Below are positions 46,014-57,128 of a DNA stretch of 64,000 nt, one piece after another. This DNA comes from Cryptomeria japonica (Eukaryota; Streptophyta; Pinopsida; Cupressales; Cupressaceae). Position 1 is the first letter of the stretch, and the number at the start of each line of letters is the position of its first letter. The stretch is from the NCBI RefSeq assembly GCF_030272615.1, contig NC_081406.1, positions 230,632,896 to 230,696,895 of the forward strand, in the 5' to 3' direction. The translations under genes were made by a program, and so were the position numbers. The notes beneath the pieces are model-generated. The model was given only the letters and a program-made list of their open reading frames with translations. It was not told the origin of the DNA and searched no databases.

Positions 46014-47029
46014 ATAGAAGATGAGGTTCCCATACCTGACCCTATTATTGAGCAAGAACCATTCTTGAAGGCTTTGAGAGCTATGAGTGGTAAAACCTTA
46101 GCTGGAGTGGCTCTTTTCAGTGTTAAGATGGATCCAGATGCTCTTATAGAATGGATTGAAGGCCTAGAAAACCATTTTGAATGTGATGGAATAACTGAAG
46201 CACATAAGGTCAAAGTAGCAAAATCAAGGTTGAGAGGGGCAGCCTTAACTTGGTGGAAGTTCATCCAAGGGGAAAGGGTGAAAGAAGGTAAGCAACCAAT
46301 AGCCACCTAGAAAGCAATGGTAGCAAAAATTAGAGAAACCTATCTTCCTGAAGACTATGAGATCCAACTACATAGGAAAAGACAAAATTTGAGACAAAGA
46401 GACTTAGATGTCAGTAGCTATACTGAGGAGTTTCAAAAAATATGCATGAGATCCAAGGTTGTAGAAGATGAGAGTATAAAAGTAGCAAGGTATTTGAATG
46501 GGTTGAGATGGAACATACATGAAGAGATGAGTTTGTTATGTCCACAAATAGTACACAAGTGTTATCAACTGGCACTGAGAGTGGAAGAGAAGATTAAGAA
46601 AAAGCAAGAACAAAACAACAGAGGTAGAGGTAGGGGAAGAGATGGTAGAGGCCATAGAGGCAGTTTTGGGGGAAGAAGCATAGATCAACTATCCCAAGGA
46701 AAGTCTAGACTTATAGAGAAAAGTGGGGATTCTCAACGTAAACCCAACTATAGGGGTAAAGGATCAAGCAACCCAAGTAGGGGTAGATCTAATGGACCAG
46801 GGAGAGGGTCCTAGTTCTCAACCATGAAGTGTTATAACTGTCAAAAGTTGGGCCACCCTACCTATAGATGCCCGAAGAATTCTAGTTCATCCTATGATGG
46901 TGAAAAGAGGGTAAACTATGTTCAGGAAGATGTAAGTAATACCAAAACTTCAGCATTGAATCTAGCTTCAGAATATGGTCAGAGTTTGATTATCAAGAGA
47001 GTGTTAATGAAGAAGCCACACAGTAATGA
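46014..47029 (+). pseudogene. Element J gag
   Basis: Gag sequence begins right at the LTR edge (EDEVPIPDP), so the leader and N-terminus are missing. The core follows with LIEWIEGLENHFECDGI, then RLRGAALTWWKF. After one TGG-to-TAG stop at 46308 it continues in register: YLPEDYEIQLHRKRQNLRQ, CYQLALRVEEK. An Arg/Gly-rich segment (GRGRGRDGRGHRGSFGG) precedes the knuckle CYNCQKLGHPTYRC at 46830-46871. Gag would have formed the particle and bound RNA. Confidence 0.88.
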
Positions 47030-47535
47030 GGTCTTACATAGAAGAGCGTTATTCAGGATTAAGTGTAAAATCATGGGAAAGGTGTGTAAGGTGATCATAG
47101 ATTCATATCCACAGATAACATCATATCAGAAGAAGTAGTAAGCAAATTGAAACTACCTAGGATACAACACAAGGAACCATACAAAGTAACATGGTTAAAC
47201 AAGGGACAACATGTGTTAGTAAATGAGCAAGCCTAGGTAGATTTCAACATAGGTGAATACACGGATAGGATTTTGTGTGACATCCTTCCTATGGATGCTT
47301 GCCATCTACTGTCGGGTAGACCATGGTAGTTTGACAGGAAAGCACAACATGATGGGGAAAGAAACTCCTACTCATTTCAGAAAGATGGAGTAACTTATCA
47401 GATTCAATCCCTTAAAGAAGAAGGAGAGAGCAGCGGCAATAAAGTGCCTAACATCTTGTTAGTGGATGAGAAAGAATTCATAAACACACTAGAAGAGGGT
47501 GAGGGAATTGGCTATGCACTCATAGTGATACCTAG
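47030..47535 (+). pseudogene. Element J aspartic protease
   Basis: Starts HRRALFRIKCKIMGKVCKVI and reaches the active site IDS, where a small indel (about 47105) shifts the frame so that the catalytic D-S-G-S is lost. Downstream, in another frame, the flap and the C-terminal strand (ILPMDACHLLxGRPW near 47290-47325) are recognisable. Confidence 0.8.
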
Positions 47536-48480
47536 AGAGGAAAAGAAGGACAAACAAATTGAAATCCCATAAGAAGTGCAGCAACTTCTTGACAATTTTA
47601 TAGACATCATAAGTGATGGTACACCAAAAACTTTACCACCTCCTAGAGCCATAAGTCATTAGATTGACTTCATACCAAGAGCTTCTTTGCCAAACAAAGA
47701 AGCCTATAAGATGAATCCTGAACAAAACAAAAAAGTAGCAAGACAAATTCAAGAACTGTTAGACAAGGGTTAATAAGAAAGAGTATAACCCCTTGTACAG
47801 TACTTACAGTGTTAGCACCAAAGAAAGGGGGTACATGGAGACTATGCATAGATTCTAGAGCTATAAACAGAATCATTATAAGATACAGGTTTCCCATTCC
47901 TAGAATAGAAGACTTGATGGATTGTTTAGGGGGTGCAAAGTACTTCACAAAAATAGACCTGAAGAGTGGTTACCATCAGATCAGAATAAAGGAGGCTGAT
48001 GAGTGGAAAACTGCCTTCAAGACAAATGAGGGTCTCTATGAGTGGCTAGTTATGTCATTTGGTCTTTCTAATGCTCCCAGCACATTCATGAGATTAATGA
48101 ATGAAGTATTGCATGATTTTCTTAGCAAGTTTGTTGTAGTCTACTTAAATGATATTCTCATTTTTAGTAGGACTAAAGAATAGCACTTGAAGCATTTAGC
48201 TATTGTATTGCAAAATTTATCTGATGAACAACTAACTATAAATCTTGAAAAGTGTGAGTTTATGAAGTAAGAATTGGTCTATCTCGGTTTTGTTGTATCA
48301 GGTGGAGATCTAAAAATGGATCAATCTAAAGTTGCAGCCATAACAAGTTGGCCAGCTCCAAGATCAGCAAGTGATGTCAGAAGTTTTCATGGCCTAGCAC
48401 AGTTTTCAAAAAGTTCATCAAGGGGTTCAGTGAGATTTGTGCTCCAATGTTGGATACCATCAAAGGGGGTGTTAAGGTAA
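47536..48480 (+). pseudogene. Element J reverse transcriptase
   Basis: Fingers and palm are open at 47809-48183: [53 protein letters not shown]. The catalytic box is YLND (48142-48153) rather than YLDD, so one of two metal-binding Asp residues is Asn, expected to inactivate the enzyme. The thumb follows (VYLGFVVSGGDLKMDQSKV, 48274-48360). Stops at 48181 and 48268. Confidence 0.92.
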
Positions 48481-48960
48481 AGTTTTAGTGGACAAATGCA
48501 GCTCATAAGGGGTTTGAAATGTTGAAAACTAAGGTTGCTTCACAACCAGTACTCATACTTCCTAGTTTTGATAAGCTTTTTACTATTGAATGTGATGCTA
48601 GTCATATTGTTGTAGGTGCAGTTTTGAGTCAAGAAAATAGACCAGTTGCATTCTTTAGTGAAAAGTTAAATGATGCTAAGAAAAAGTACTCATCTTATGA
48701 TTTGGAGCTTTATGCATTAGTACAAGCACTTAGGAAATGGAGACACTATCTCCTTCCTAAAGAATTTGTTGTTTACATAGATAATCAAGCTTTAAGTTTC
48801 TTGAATTCATAGGATAAGCTTAGTCATAGGCATGTTAAGTGGATTGAATACTTATAGTCTTATACTTTTACTCTTAAGCATAAGAAAGGACAATGTAACA
48901 AGGTAGAAAATGCTTTGAGTAGAAGGATTCTCACAATACAGGAGGTATAGGTACAAAGTA
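48481..48960 (+). pseudogene. Element J RNase H
   Basis: Ty3-type RNase H, open 48519-48812: [18 protein letters not shown] (first Asp), [20 protein letters not shown] then ELYALVQAL (Glu) and [12 protein letters not shown] (second Asp). Continues with KWIEYL and KHKKGQCNKVENALSRR after a stop. Confidence 0.88.
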
Positions 48961-49106
48961 TTGGTATTGATTGCTTTAAGACTATGTATTCTGATGATGA
49001 TGAATTTGCTGATATATATAAAGTTTGTTCAGATTTTGAGAACCATTTCCATCATGAGTATGCTGATTATACTTTGCAAAATGGTTTGTTGTTTAAAGGT
49101 GGATAG

Positions 49107-49790
49107 TTGTGTATGCCCAAGAGCTCCATGAGGGAGAATTTGATTCAAGAAAAACACAATGGGTGTTTGAGTGAACATTTTGGTCTCAACAAGACCTTAG
49201 AGTTGGTGCAACATTTCTACTATTGGCCTAAAATGCAACGTGATATCAGGAGGTATGTGGAGCAGTGTATGGTTTGTCAAAAAGCCAAAGGTACCTCTTC
49301 CAATGCTGGTTTATATCAGCCTCTTCCTATTCCTACTAGACCTTGGGATTGCATCAATATGGATTTTGTAGTAGGATTGCCTAGAACTAAAGCAGGCTTT
49401 GATAGCATCTTTGTTATTGTTGATAGATTTAGTAAAATGGCATACTTTGTTCCTTGTAAGACTACACATGATGCAAGCCATATTGCTTATCTTTTATTTA
49501 AGGAAGTAGTTAGAATCCGTGGCTTACCTACAAGCATTGTTTCAGATAGGGATGTCAATTTTCTTGGTCATTTTTGGAAAACATTGTGGAAAAGATTGGG
49601 TTCTAATCTTTCTTTTGGTTCAGCTTATCACCCTTAGACTAATGGCCAAATTGAGGTGGTTAATAGGACTCTTGGAAATCTTTTAAGGTGCTTGACAAAG
49701 GAGTATGGATAGAGTTGGGATCAGCTCATTCCACGGGCTGAATTTGCTTACAATGAAGTGTGAACAGGTCAACTGGTAAGAGTCCTTTTC
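49107..49790 (+). pseudogene. Element J integrase core
   Basis: The HHCC zinc site is seen as EKHNGCLSEHFG and CMVCQKAK. The catalytic triad is complete: Asp in NMDFVVGLP (49362), Asp in VSDRDVNF (about 49545), Glu in NGQIEVVNR (about 49653). The frame stops at 49635 (Gln to stop, CAG/CAA to TAG) and again near 49708 and 49760. Confidence 0.9.
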
Positions 49791-50437
49791 AGGGTTTTTA
49801 TGGTATTCACCTAAGGGGTGTCATGGAGTTGAGAGATCTTGATGATTTGCAGACAAAGAGTGAAACAACAGATGACATGGCCCAATACATGAAATAAGTT
49901 CATGACCAAGTAAGGAAGTCTCTTCAAGAAGCTACTCAAAAGGTTAAGGACAGAGTGGATGCAACAAAGAGGGACATTCAGTTTTTAGTTGGTGATTATG
50001 TCATGGTTCATTTGAACAATTCCAGATTACAAAAAGGCGTTCCCAACAAACTCCAAATGAGGAGGATAGGTCCTTGCAAAATATTGGCTAAGTATGGTCC
50101 TAATGCTTACAAAATTGATTTACCTATTGATCTTTCTTTGTCTCCTATTTTTAATGTTTCAGATTTGGTAGCATTCAAGGGTCCACTTCCTCAAGATAAT
50201 GAAAGAGTTTTAGATGTGTACCAATCACTTTCATACTTTCCTTTACCTCCTCCATCCATCCCTCATGTTGAACAGGTGTTGGACTCCAGAGTTTACAAGA
50301 AGACTAGCCATCAAGTGTATATGGAACATCTTATCAAGTGGAAAGACAAACCACTTTCACAAGCTACTTGGATACCTAAGTTTGAGTTTTCTCAAGCTGG
50401 AATTTCTTCTTCTTTGCTGCATCCAAGAGTCACTTGA
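49791..50437 (+). pseudogene. Element J integrase C-terminus with chromodomain
   Basis: Open 49955-50437. The GPY/F module is seen as LQMRRIGPCKILAKYGPNAY (about 50050-50110) followed by FNVSDLVAF. After a Pro-rich linker a chromodomain-like segment reads VEQVLDSRVYKKTSHQVYME, then HLIKWKDKPLSQATW (50265-50375). It has two of the usual three aromatic cage positions (Tyr of VYMEHL and Trp of IKWK). In chromoviruses this domain can guide insertion to histone marks (family knowledge). Confidence 0.88.
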
Positions 50438-50462
50438 CTTCTTTGTCTTTGGGGGAGTATGG
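50438..50462 (+). other. Polypurine tract of element J
   Basis: TTTGGGGGAGTATGG directly precedes the 3' LTR start TGTAGG; the pol stop TGA is at 50435-50437, so leader length is minimal. Confidence 0.8.
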
Positions 50463-51775
50463 TGTAGGAGCACCTAGTTTTGCTCATGCTCTCCATTTTT
50501 GAGTATTTTCTTGATTAAGTCTTGTCATAGGTTTCTAATGTTGCCTTAGGTTTTTAAGAGTCTTTTCATAAGTGTTTTATCTCATTTTGTGCTTGAGAGA
50601 TCAAGTTTTTCTTTGTAAGGTTTGAGTTGTCAGTTTTGTGCTCCTAGGCCCAATAAGGCTAAAAAATGGAAATTTGCCTTATAAGATTAGTTATTCTTTG
50701 GAAAGTATTGGATCATGTTTAGGAAGTGTTTTTTATCATGTCTAAATGTCTTAGGGAGGTTGGACATGTTTGGTTGTTCACTTTGCTACTTGGAGCAACA
50801 AAAGTTGTCATGTTTGCTTGTGCAAAGTTGTCATTTTGGACATTTTCTTGTAAAAAAAAGACAAACATGTTGTGTGTCCATACATGACCTAGTAACTACT
50901 TCAAAACACTATTTAAATGCCTTCCTCTTCTTTGAAATTGTTGGCTTTTGTACTTCCAAAATAATCCAATTGAAAGAGCAACTTTTCTGGTTTTTAACAT
51001 GGCTTTTCCTCCTTGGGAATAACAGTCCGTACAAAATCTTGCCATTTCCATACTGTTCTTTATGATTAGTGAAATTCTTGTATATTTCATGCTCTCCATG
51101 TAATTGTTTTGGCAATTTGACATTTGGGAGTTGTTTGCAAATAATCTTTTCAGTTTTGTGAATTGGCTGCCCTGTCAAGGGTTTTGAGATCCAAAAATGC
51201 TTAAACTTGACTGATTCCAGGTCTGGGCTCCCAAAAAGGATTTAGTCAAGTTTATTTGTACATATACAGTGTATATATTTTCTATATTTTCCAGGAGTGT
51301 TGTTTGGAAGGTAGATGAAAGCTTTTACTAGGCAAGTTTTCCTCACTTGGCTAGTATGCCCTTAAAGCTCATGGTTTGAACTCAAAACACAATTTGAGTA
51401 ATTCCAAACAAAGATAAGATGTCTGCACACTTCCTTTTAATGGTTTGAATATTATTGGTAGTCCAAAATAGTGACAAAGTTCCTTAAGAAAATAATTTCT
51501 TGTTCATGGCAGTGAGTACCCTGTTTTTGGGATTTTTATGGTTTTGAGGCAAAGACACCTTGTGGTTGAATTAATGTTCAATGGAACTACTAAAAGTGTT
51601 TGTTTTTCAGTATTGAAAATGTGTTTGGATGAATAGGTAATAATGTTGAAATTTGTGTGAAGTTCCAAGCACTTAAAATACTAAAAATCATAGTGCACTG
51701 TTGTCACAAGGGTTTTGACAGTCCTAATTTTGGGTTTTTCAATATGTATGCCATCTATTTGACATTATTCTTGCA
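50463..51775 (+). repeat. Element J 3' LTR
   Basis: 1313 bp, matching the 5' LTR from TGTAGGAG to ATTATTCTT. Two minus-strand frames at 50896-51178 also occur in the 5' LTR at 45145-45352; they are LTR sequence, not genes. Confidence 0.9.
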
Positions 51776-52540
51776 GGGCAAGGTTGATGAACATGTTAAA
51801 ATTTTGTTGTAGAGGTTTGTGTTGGGTAAGGAGACAAGGTTCAAATCTTTTGAGTGGTTTTAACAAACTCTAAGTTCCCAAACCCTCACAAAACCCTTGT
51901 TTTGACTACAAAATAGGACAGTCATAAATTGACCTTCCCAAGACCTCTTTTAGGACCAATTCATGACTTTGGCCAAAATGGTACTCAAAACAATTTACAT
52001 TTTTTAGAGATTCCAAAATGGGAGTAAGAAATGAACAAAATGGTGTTTTAGGAGGGCTAAAAGGGGCTCCTCCCTTGTAGCCATGTTTTGGAAAAAACTA
52101 AGAACCCGATTGAAGTAAGGTTTGTTGACCTTGCAAAACCTTTTAAAAACAATCCAAAACAACTTTGAAAACCTTGTGAAGCCCTCAAAATTCCAGTTAA
52201 GACATTTGGGGGTTTGGACCTAGTATGGTGGATGTGAGCAACGTTGAGAAGCTAACTCCAAATAAGGGGTTTTAATCAAGATAAAAGGATGAACTTGCAA
52301 TTCTTCCTCGAAACATTTTTGAAGGCTTGAAAACATCCAAATAATAGAAATTTCCCTTATGCAAAGTGATCAGAAGTCAAGATTGGGAAAAGCACCTATT
52401 CGAGCAAGGTGGAGAATGCTTGAGTAAAGGAAGTGAACTAAAAATGATAGGTTGGTTGTCTGAGAAGAGAAGTGAAGTGATGAATAGTTAACACTCAAAG
52501 TTGTATAGAAAACACACATTGAACACAAAAACTAACCAAT
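51776..52540. other. Region right of element J, no supported gene
   Basis: Stops in all frames. No LTR end, motif or RNA gene recognised. Probably the decayed interior of the host element K. Confidence 0.4.
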
Positions 52541-53212
52541 TGGTTGATTTTAGCAAGTCTTAGGCATATTGGCAACTTTTCACTCATTCATCCCTATCAG
52601 GAACAATGGATAGCTTTTGTGGAATCAAGCCAAGGGTGTCCCAACTTCACACAAAATCGGTCTGAGGTAGGGATAATGAAAAAACTAACATCTAAGAGCT
52701 TAGTAACAAATTTGATGGAAAGGGTGATGAAACCAATAGTGAGACAAGTGAAACCATCATGCACCTTAATCACAACATCTGATTTATCATATGTATCTTG
52801 ACGAAATTGTTGTGTATAGAAATGTTCTTCTATGATAACATTCACTAGACATATTGGATCAATAAACACTCCACATGAGAGAATTTATTCAATATGCATG
52901 ATAATGTATAATGGCCATCAGGTGCACTAATGATATCTATTGAGTCAAAGGTGATGCAAAGGCACACTTAGGCTCAAGTTGCTCAAAAAATTTCTCAACA
53001 TTGTTGGATTCACTTAACATATCATTAGCATCTATATAGCTTGGATCATTCTCAACAACACTAGTAGAATGAAAAGGAAAAGGATTGGTAAATATTTTAA
53101 AAAAAATATTAGTAGCTATCGTTGGGAACTTCAAAATTTGGCAGAATTTGAAGGGCCTGTGATGAGGAAACTGGTCACAATACTCAGAAGTACACTCACA
53201 AAATATTTCCAA
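52541..53212 (-). pseudogene. Ty3-like gag-protease remnant (K)
   Basis: On the minus strand: NNVEKFFEQLEPKCAFASPL (about 53000-52950), a stop, then FRQDTYDKSDVVIKVHDG, LLDVSFFIIPTSDRFCVKLG and HPWLDSTKAIH (52820-52605). The V-SFFIIP...LG-PWL pattern is the C-terminal half of Ty3/gypsy-type protease as seen in plant elements. The active-site part and downstream RT are absent. It has several stops. Confidence 0.55.
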
Positions 53213-54904
53213 CTAGACCAATTTGAGGGTGGATATCTTGACACTCTTTGCTAATCTTGAGGAACCACTTTGGGATATTGTTTAACTCTTATTACATATA
53301 TCTCATGTTCATTTGTAACTTCTCAAGATCACATCTAATTAGTTTTTGAAGTACCTATTTTGGGGTGCTGAGAGAGTTTGTTGTTTGCACACTATCAAAG
53401 CTTCTAGAGTAGTCATTTTTAGACAATTATATCTTTCTACCAGGTTATTTTCATGGAAAACCAATCATTTTTTATTATTTTCCACATCTCAATGATCACC
53501 TATGTATTTTTTGAGAGCCCCAAGACTTCATTTAAAATTTTACCAAGTCAAAACCAAATGTAGTTTACTCAGATTTGTTGCTAGAATAGTGTTAAATCTG
53601 CTGAAAGTGACCTAGTATCCTTATTTTTATTTCATGACCTAATGAATTGCATGTTAAAATAATTGGTCCTTGTGATTATATATATATGCTCCCTTTCTTG
53701 GTTCCACCACCCCAACACTTCATTTGATATGTTTTCAAGGCCAAAAGTTAACTGACGTTGTAGGGATAAGATATCAACATTTTCAGAAAGCTTCAGAGAG
53801 TCCAACTTTGACTATTAATTTTTTTTAAATGTGATGGATTCAAGTAAAACCCCTCAGCAAACATACTCCTTATATCTTGATGAAACATTCCACTCAATGA
53901 ACCATTCCACTTAGTGGTGGCTTTCTAGAGGAAGGTTTGATATTTTTTGGAGGCATGAAGTTGGCAAGGTTTAGATGGGTTTGAACATGTGCATTTTCCA
54001 AAATACTCAAGTAAGAAAATTTGAGCATTAATATTTTTTAGCTTGAGCATCATCATGCAAATCAGCTTAGCATTTTGATTCACCTAATAATGTTCAACAT
54101 GTGTGTCAATTCCTGAGATTTAGAGAGATTGTTTGATCAGTTTTCAAAGGCAGTTTTGGAGGCTACCTGAATTATTTTGAACATCAAGCAAAGGTGTGAA
54201 AAGTCAAATTTAAATGACAAATTGCTCCATTTTTTAGGTCGATAATATGTTCGAATGTGGTTCCAGAGCAATTTCAAAGTCCAGTTGTTTTAAAATGAAA
54301 ATTTTTAAGTCGGGCCCACAAGGGGACCCAATGTCCATCATGGCGATATAAGGTTGATTCAAATGGACTTTAAAATATTTTATTATTTAAATCATTTTGT
54401 GATTTAAATGATATTGTGTATAGCAATTCTGGACACTTCATTTGATTTTCAAAGATTGACAAATCCATACATTATTTAAATCACATCTTGTGATTTAATA
54501 TATAAGCCAAGGTGAAAATGAGGATCGAAATTATTTTACAGTGCAATTTGTAATTTAAAAATTTGGAAAACAAGAAATTGCATTGAAAATGTGATTACAT
54601 TAGCGAGGTTGTAGCTATTCTGGTTCCAAATCTGCATGTCATGCCATGATGCGGGCTCCAAAATCACATGCCCTCCTATGATGCCATGAGACATGTTCTA
54701 GTACCCCCCATCGGGCTTTTGATGACATGGGGCCATGTTGCTATTTTGTGGTTGACGAAAATCATTTGCATGTGACTAACATTTGTCAGCCACTCTCACG
54801 GTCATGGGCCAAAAATTTGAAATATCAAGCGTAAACTAAAGAAAAAGCCTCAATAACCATTTTGCAGCCAGAATAGCTATGTCCCACCTCTAGATTATTT
54901 CTCT
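53213..54904. other. AT-rich intergenic region, nothing recognised
   Basis: No frame, motif or terminal repeat that I can support in 1.7 kb. Confidence 0.5.
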
Positions 54905-54905
54905 C

Positions 54906-54931
54906 GACCTTTTGGCTTGAGCCGAAAGGTC
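54906..54931. repeat. Short hairpin, 12-nt arms
   Basis: GACCTTTTGGCT and AGCCGAAAGGTC pair with one G-T type mismatch around a 2-base loop. Confidence 0.7.
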
Positions 54932-54979
54932 AAGAATTTTTTTTTGGAGGTAGAGGTTTTGGTTGAATCACAGAGTGAG

Positions 54980-55365
54980 GAGAGTTGCGGTTGTTGCGGG
55001 AAGGGATTTCTATCCAATCGAGGTATGTTAACATGTGCATTGTCTGAATTTTTTTTTTTTTTAAATCCCTTGCATTTTCCTGAGTCTGCTAACATGCCTC
55101 CAATTTTGTATGTAGGGAAGAGGGATTATTTCAAAGAGGTGTGTGTGAGGAATCAAAATTGGACACTAGGGTTTGTGGTTGCGAAGGTGAGGTCAAACCC
55201 ACATGCATAATGTGAGTAGTATGGCTTTACTGATATCACCTACTAACATGAGGTTTTTTTTGTGTGCAGGGAGGAGGGATTGTAGTGCAAAGGTGGGCGA
55301 GAGGTGTTAAGATTTGAGTGTATGGTTTGGTGGTAGCAATAAGTTCAAACCCTAATACATAACAC
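54980..55365. repeat. Diverged tandem units around a GGGAGGAGGGATT core
   Basis: Two related ~100-bp blocks, 55113-55208 and 55263-55360, share GGGA-GAGGGATT, AAAG-TG, TAGGGTTTGTGGT or TATGGTTTGGTGGT, and TCAAACCC followed by CATAA. A weaker copy precedes them near 54990-55025. The intervals hold T runs. Probably remnants of a small repeat. Confidence 0.5.
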
Positions 55366-57128
55366 AAAGTTTTTTTTTTGTATTTATGCGTCAATCTAGT
55401 TTGTCATCTTTTGTATTTATGAACATACATTTAAAAAAAATGAATTACTATTATAAGCATGCAATTTATTGTTAGTCTCTACATTATAGGGTATTTAATA
55501 TTTTCCCCCTTTTAGATGTATTTAATCTTTGTATTCTATCCCAAGAAGTGCAATTTGTTATAAAATATAGGGTATTGAATTCAAATGTAGGTTTAATCTA
55601 TTCAAAAGTAAGGGAGATTTTCTCTAACATTTACTATGTAATAATTGATGATTTTGAAACAGACCCTTAGAGAAGCAAGGGTTTTGAACCTACCCCTTAG
55701 AAGAATTAATGGTTTTGAAACTTATGCCTACTAGAACCAACAACTTTCCATTGTTACTTTGTTTTTTTGTTTTTTGAGCTTGCAACTTCATAAGTAATAA
55801 CATTATTTGTTGGGTTATCTTTTTTCCAATCTTTATGGAGCATACCTTCCTTTCGAGAGAGGATTTCAATCCCAAAAAAGCTTACTCTTAAAATATAGAA
55901 GAATATCTTCCTTTGTCTTTGAAACTTCTATGTCTATGTGCTTGAACAAGAATCCATTACATCTCCCTGCTTATTTTCCATGGTGATGCTCACCACTAAG
56001 GTACTTTGAGAGAGGAGGTAGGAGTCCTCTATCACACTTGTAACCTACAACTGCAATACAAGGTTCCTTGGTATCATTCCCATGATCATCTCAATGTTGG
56101 TCACTGCTAACTTTAAATTATATTGACCCTTCTACTACAACTACAATGAGATTTTATATAAAATACAATAATGGTGGTTATGTGACCTCACATTGTGATA
56201 CTCTTTTTTTCCCTTTTGTAGCATGGATACCCAACCAAATGCTATTTGAAGCATTATCCCTTCGATTTTTTTTCTTCTTTCACCCTATGAGATACATACA
56301 ATTAGTGATTTGCCATTTCCAAGCTGTCACATTTTGTTCCCATGCTCATTCATGATAAGCATATTGTCTCCCTTACTTGCCCATACAAATGGTGTTAGTT
56401 TTCTTTTGTTGCCATACCATACAAGAAAGAATTGTATCAAATTACATTTTATAATGACTACATTGCCATGAAAAGATATGCATATGTAAAACACTAAAAA
56501 ATACCCATACCACTGATTATGTTGGTTTTGTGAGAAGCCATACCATACAACAAGTAGACATAAGTACCAATCATCAATGAAACACATTTGAAGGCTGAAA
56601 TTGACCTGCTACCTCACACATTTTTTTCTCCTTTTTTGGTCCCACTTTGGTCTCCAAGTGGTCATGCTCTTCATGCTCACTCATGGTGAGTGAGTAATAC
56701 TCCTTGTTTTCTCTACAAGTCAAGTTATCATCTTGAACAAAACTAGATTCATAATAAAAACATTTGTAGTGCTACTTATATGTCCTTATAAAGAAAGAAA
56801 CTCACACATTTCTCCTATGTAAATCAAGTAAATTCTTTTTACAAGAATAAAAACAATTCCTTTCCATTTAATGGTGGTGAAGATTTATATAAGACCTTTT
56901 CTCTCCTTGATCTTGGTGCTTTGGTAATCTCCCCTTCCCCCTTTCCTAGTTGCTCTTAATTCTTGCCTTTTGCCATGTTTTGGGTGAATCTTTGGATGGA
57001 TTATCCAACACTTGTTATCCTAATGCTCTTCAATCTTGTAATGAGAGCAATGGTTGTGAAATTTGTACACACTCAAATCAATTAGCTTCTTATCTCTTTT
57101 TCAGTGTGTCTTTATCTTCCTATTACTT
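55366..57128. other. AT-rich intergenic region, nothing recognised
   Basis: Short open frames only, without start context, motifs or neighbours to support them. Confidence 0.5.

Larger units (their letters stand above)
44699..51775 (+). mobile_element. Element J: Ty3/gypsy chromovirus
   Basis: LTRs 44699-46013 and 50463-51775 start TGTAGGAGCACCTAG. The interior reads gag, protease, RT, RNase H, integrase, then chromodomain, on the plus strand. Domain order (integrase after RT) and the chromodomain place it in the chromoviruses. It is dead: protease frameshift, RT active-site change, several stops. The flanking 5-mers (ACTGG, GGGCA) do not match, and no primer-binding site is visible next to the 5' LTR. 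Confidence 0.9.

Noticed and set aside
54895-54940. Similarity to the 5' end of U2 snRNA (TCTCG-CCTTTTGGCT-AAG)
   Set aside because: Only about 18 bases match; the following branch-site recognition region is replaced by the second hairpin arm, and no Sm site or promoter elements follow.
55113-55360. Exon-like blocks with AG acceptors (TGTAGGG, TGTGCAGGG)
   Set aside because: The two blocks are diverged copies of one repeat, neither gives an extended frame, and no donor or protein match is seen.
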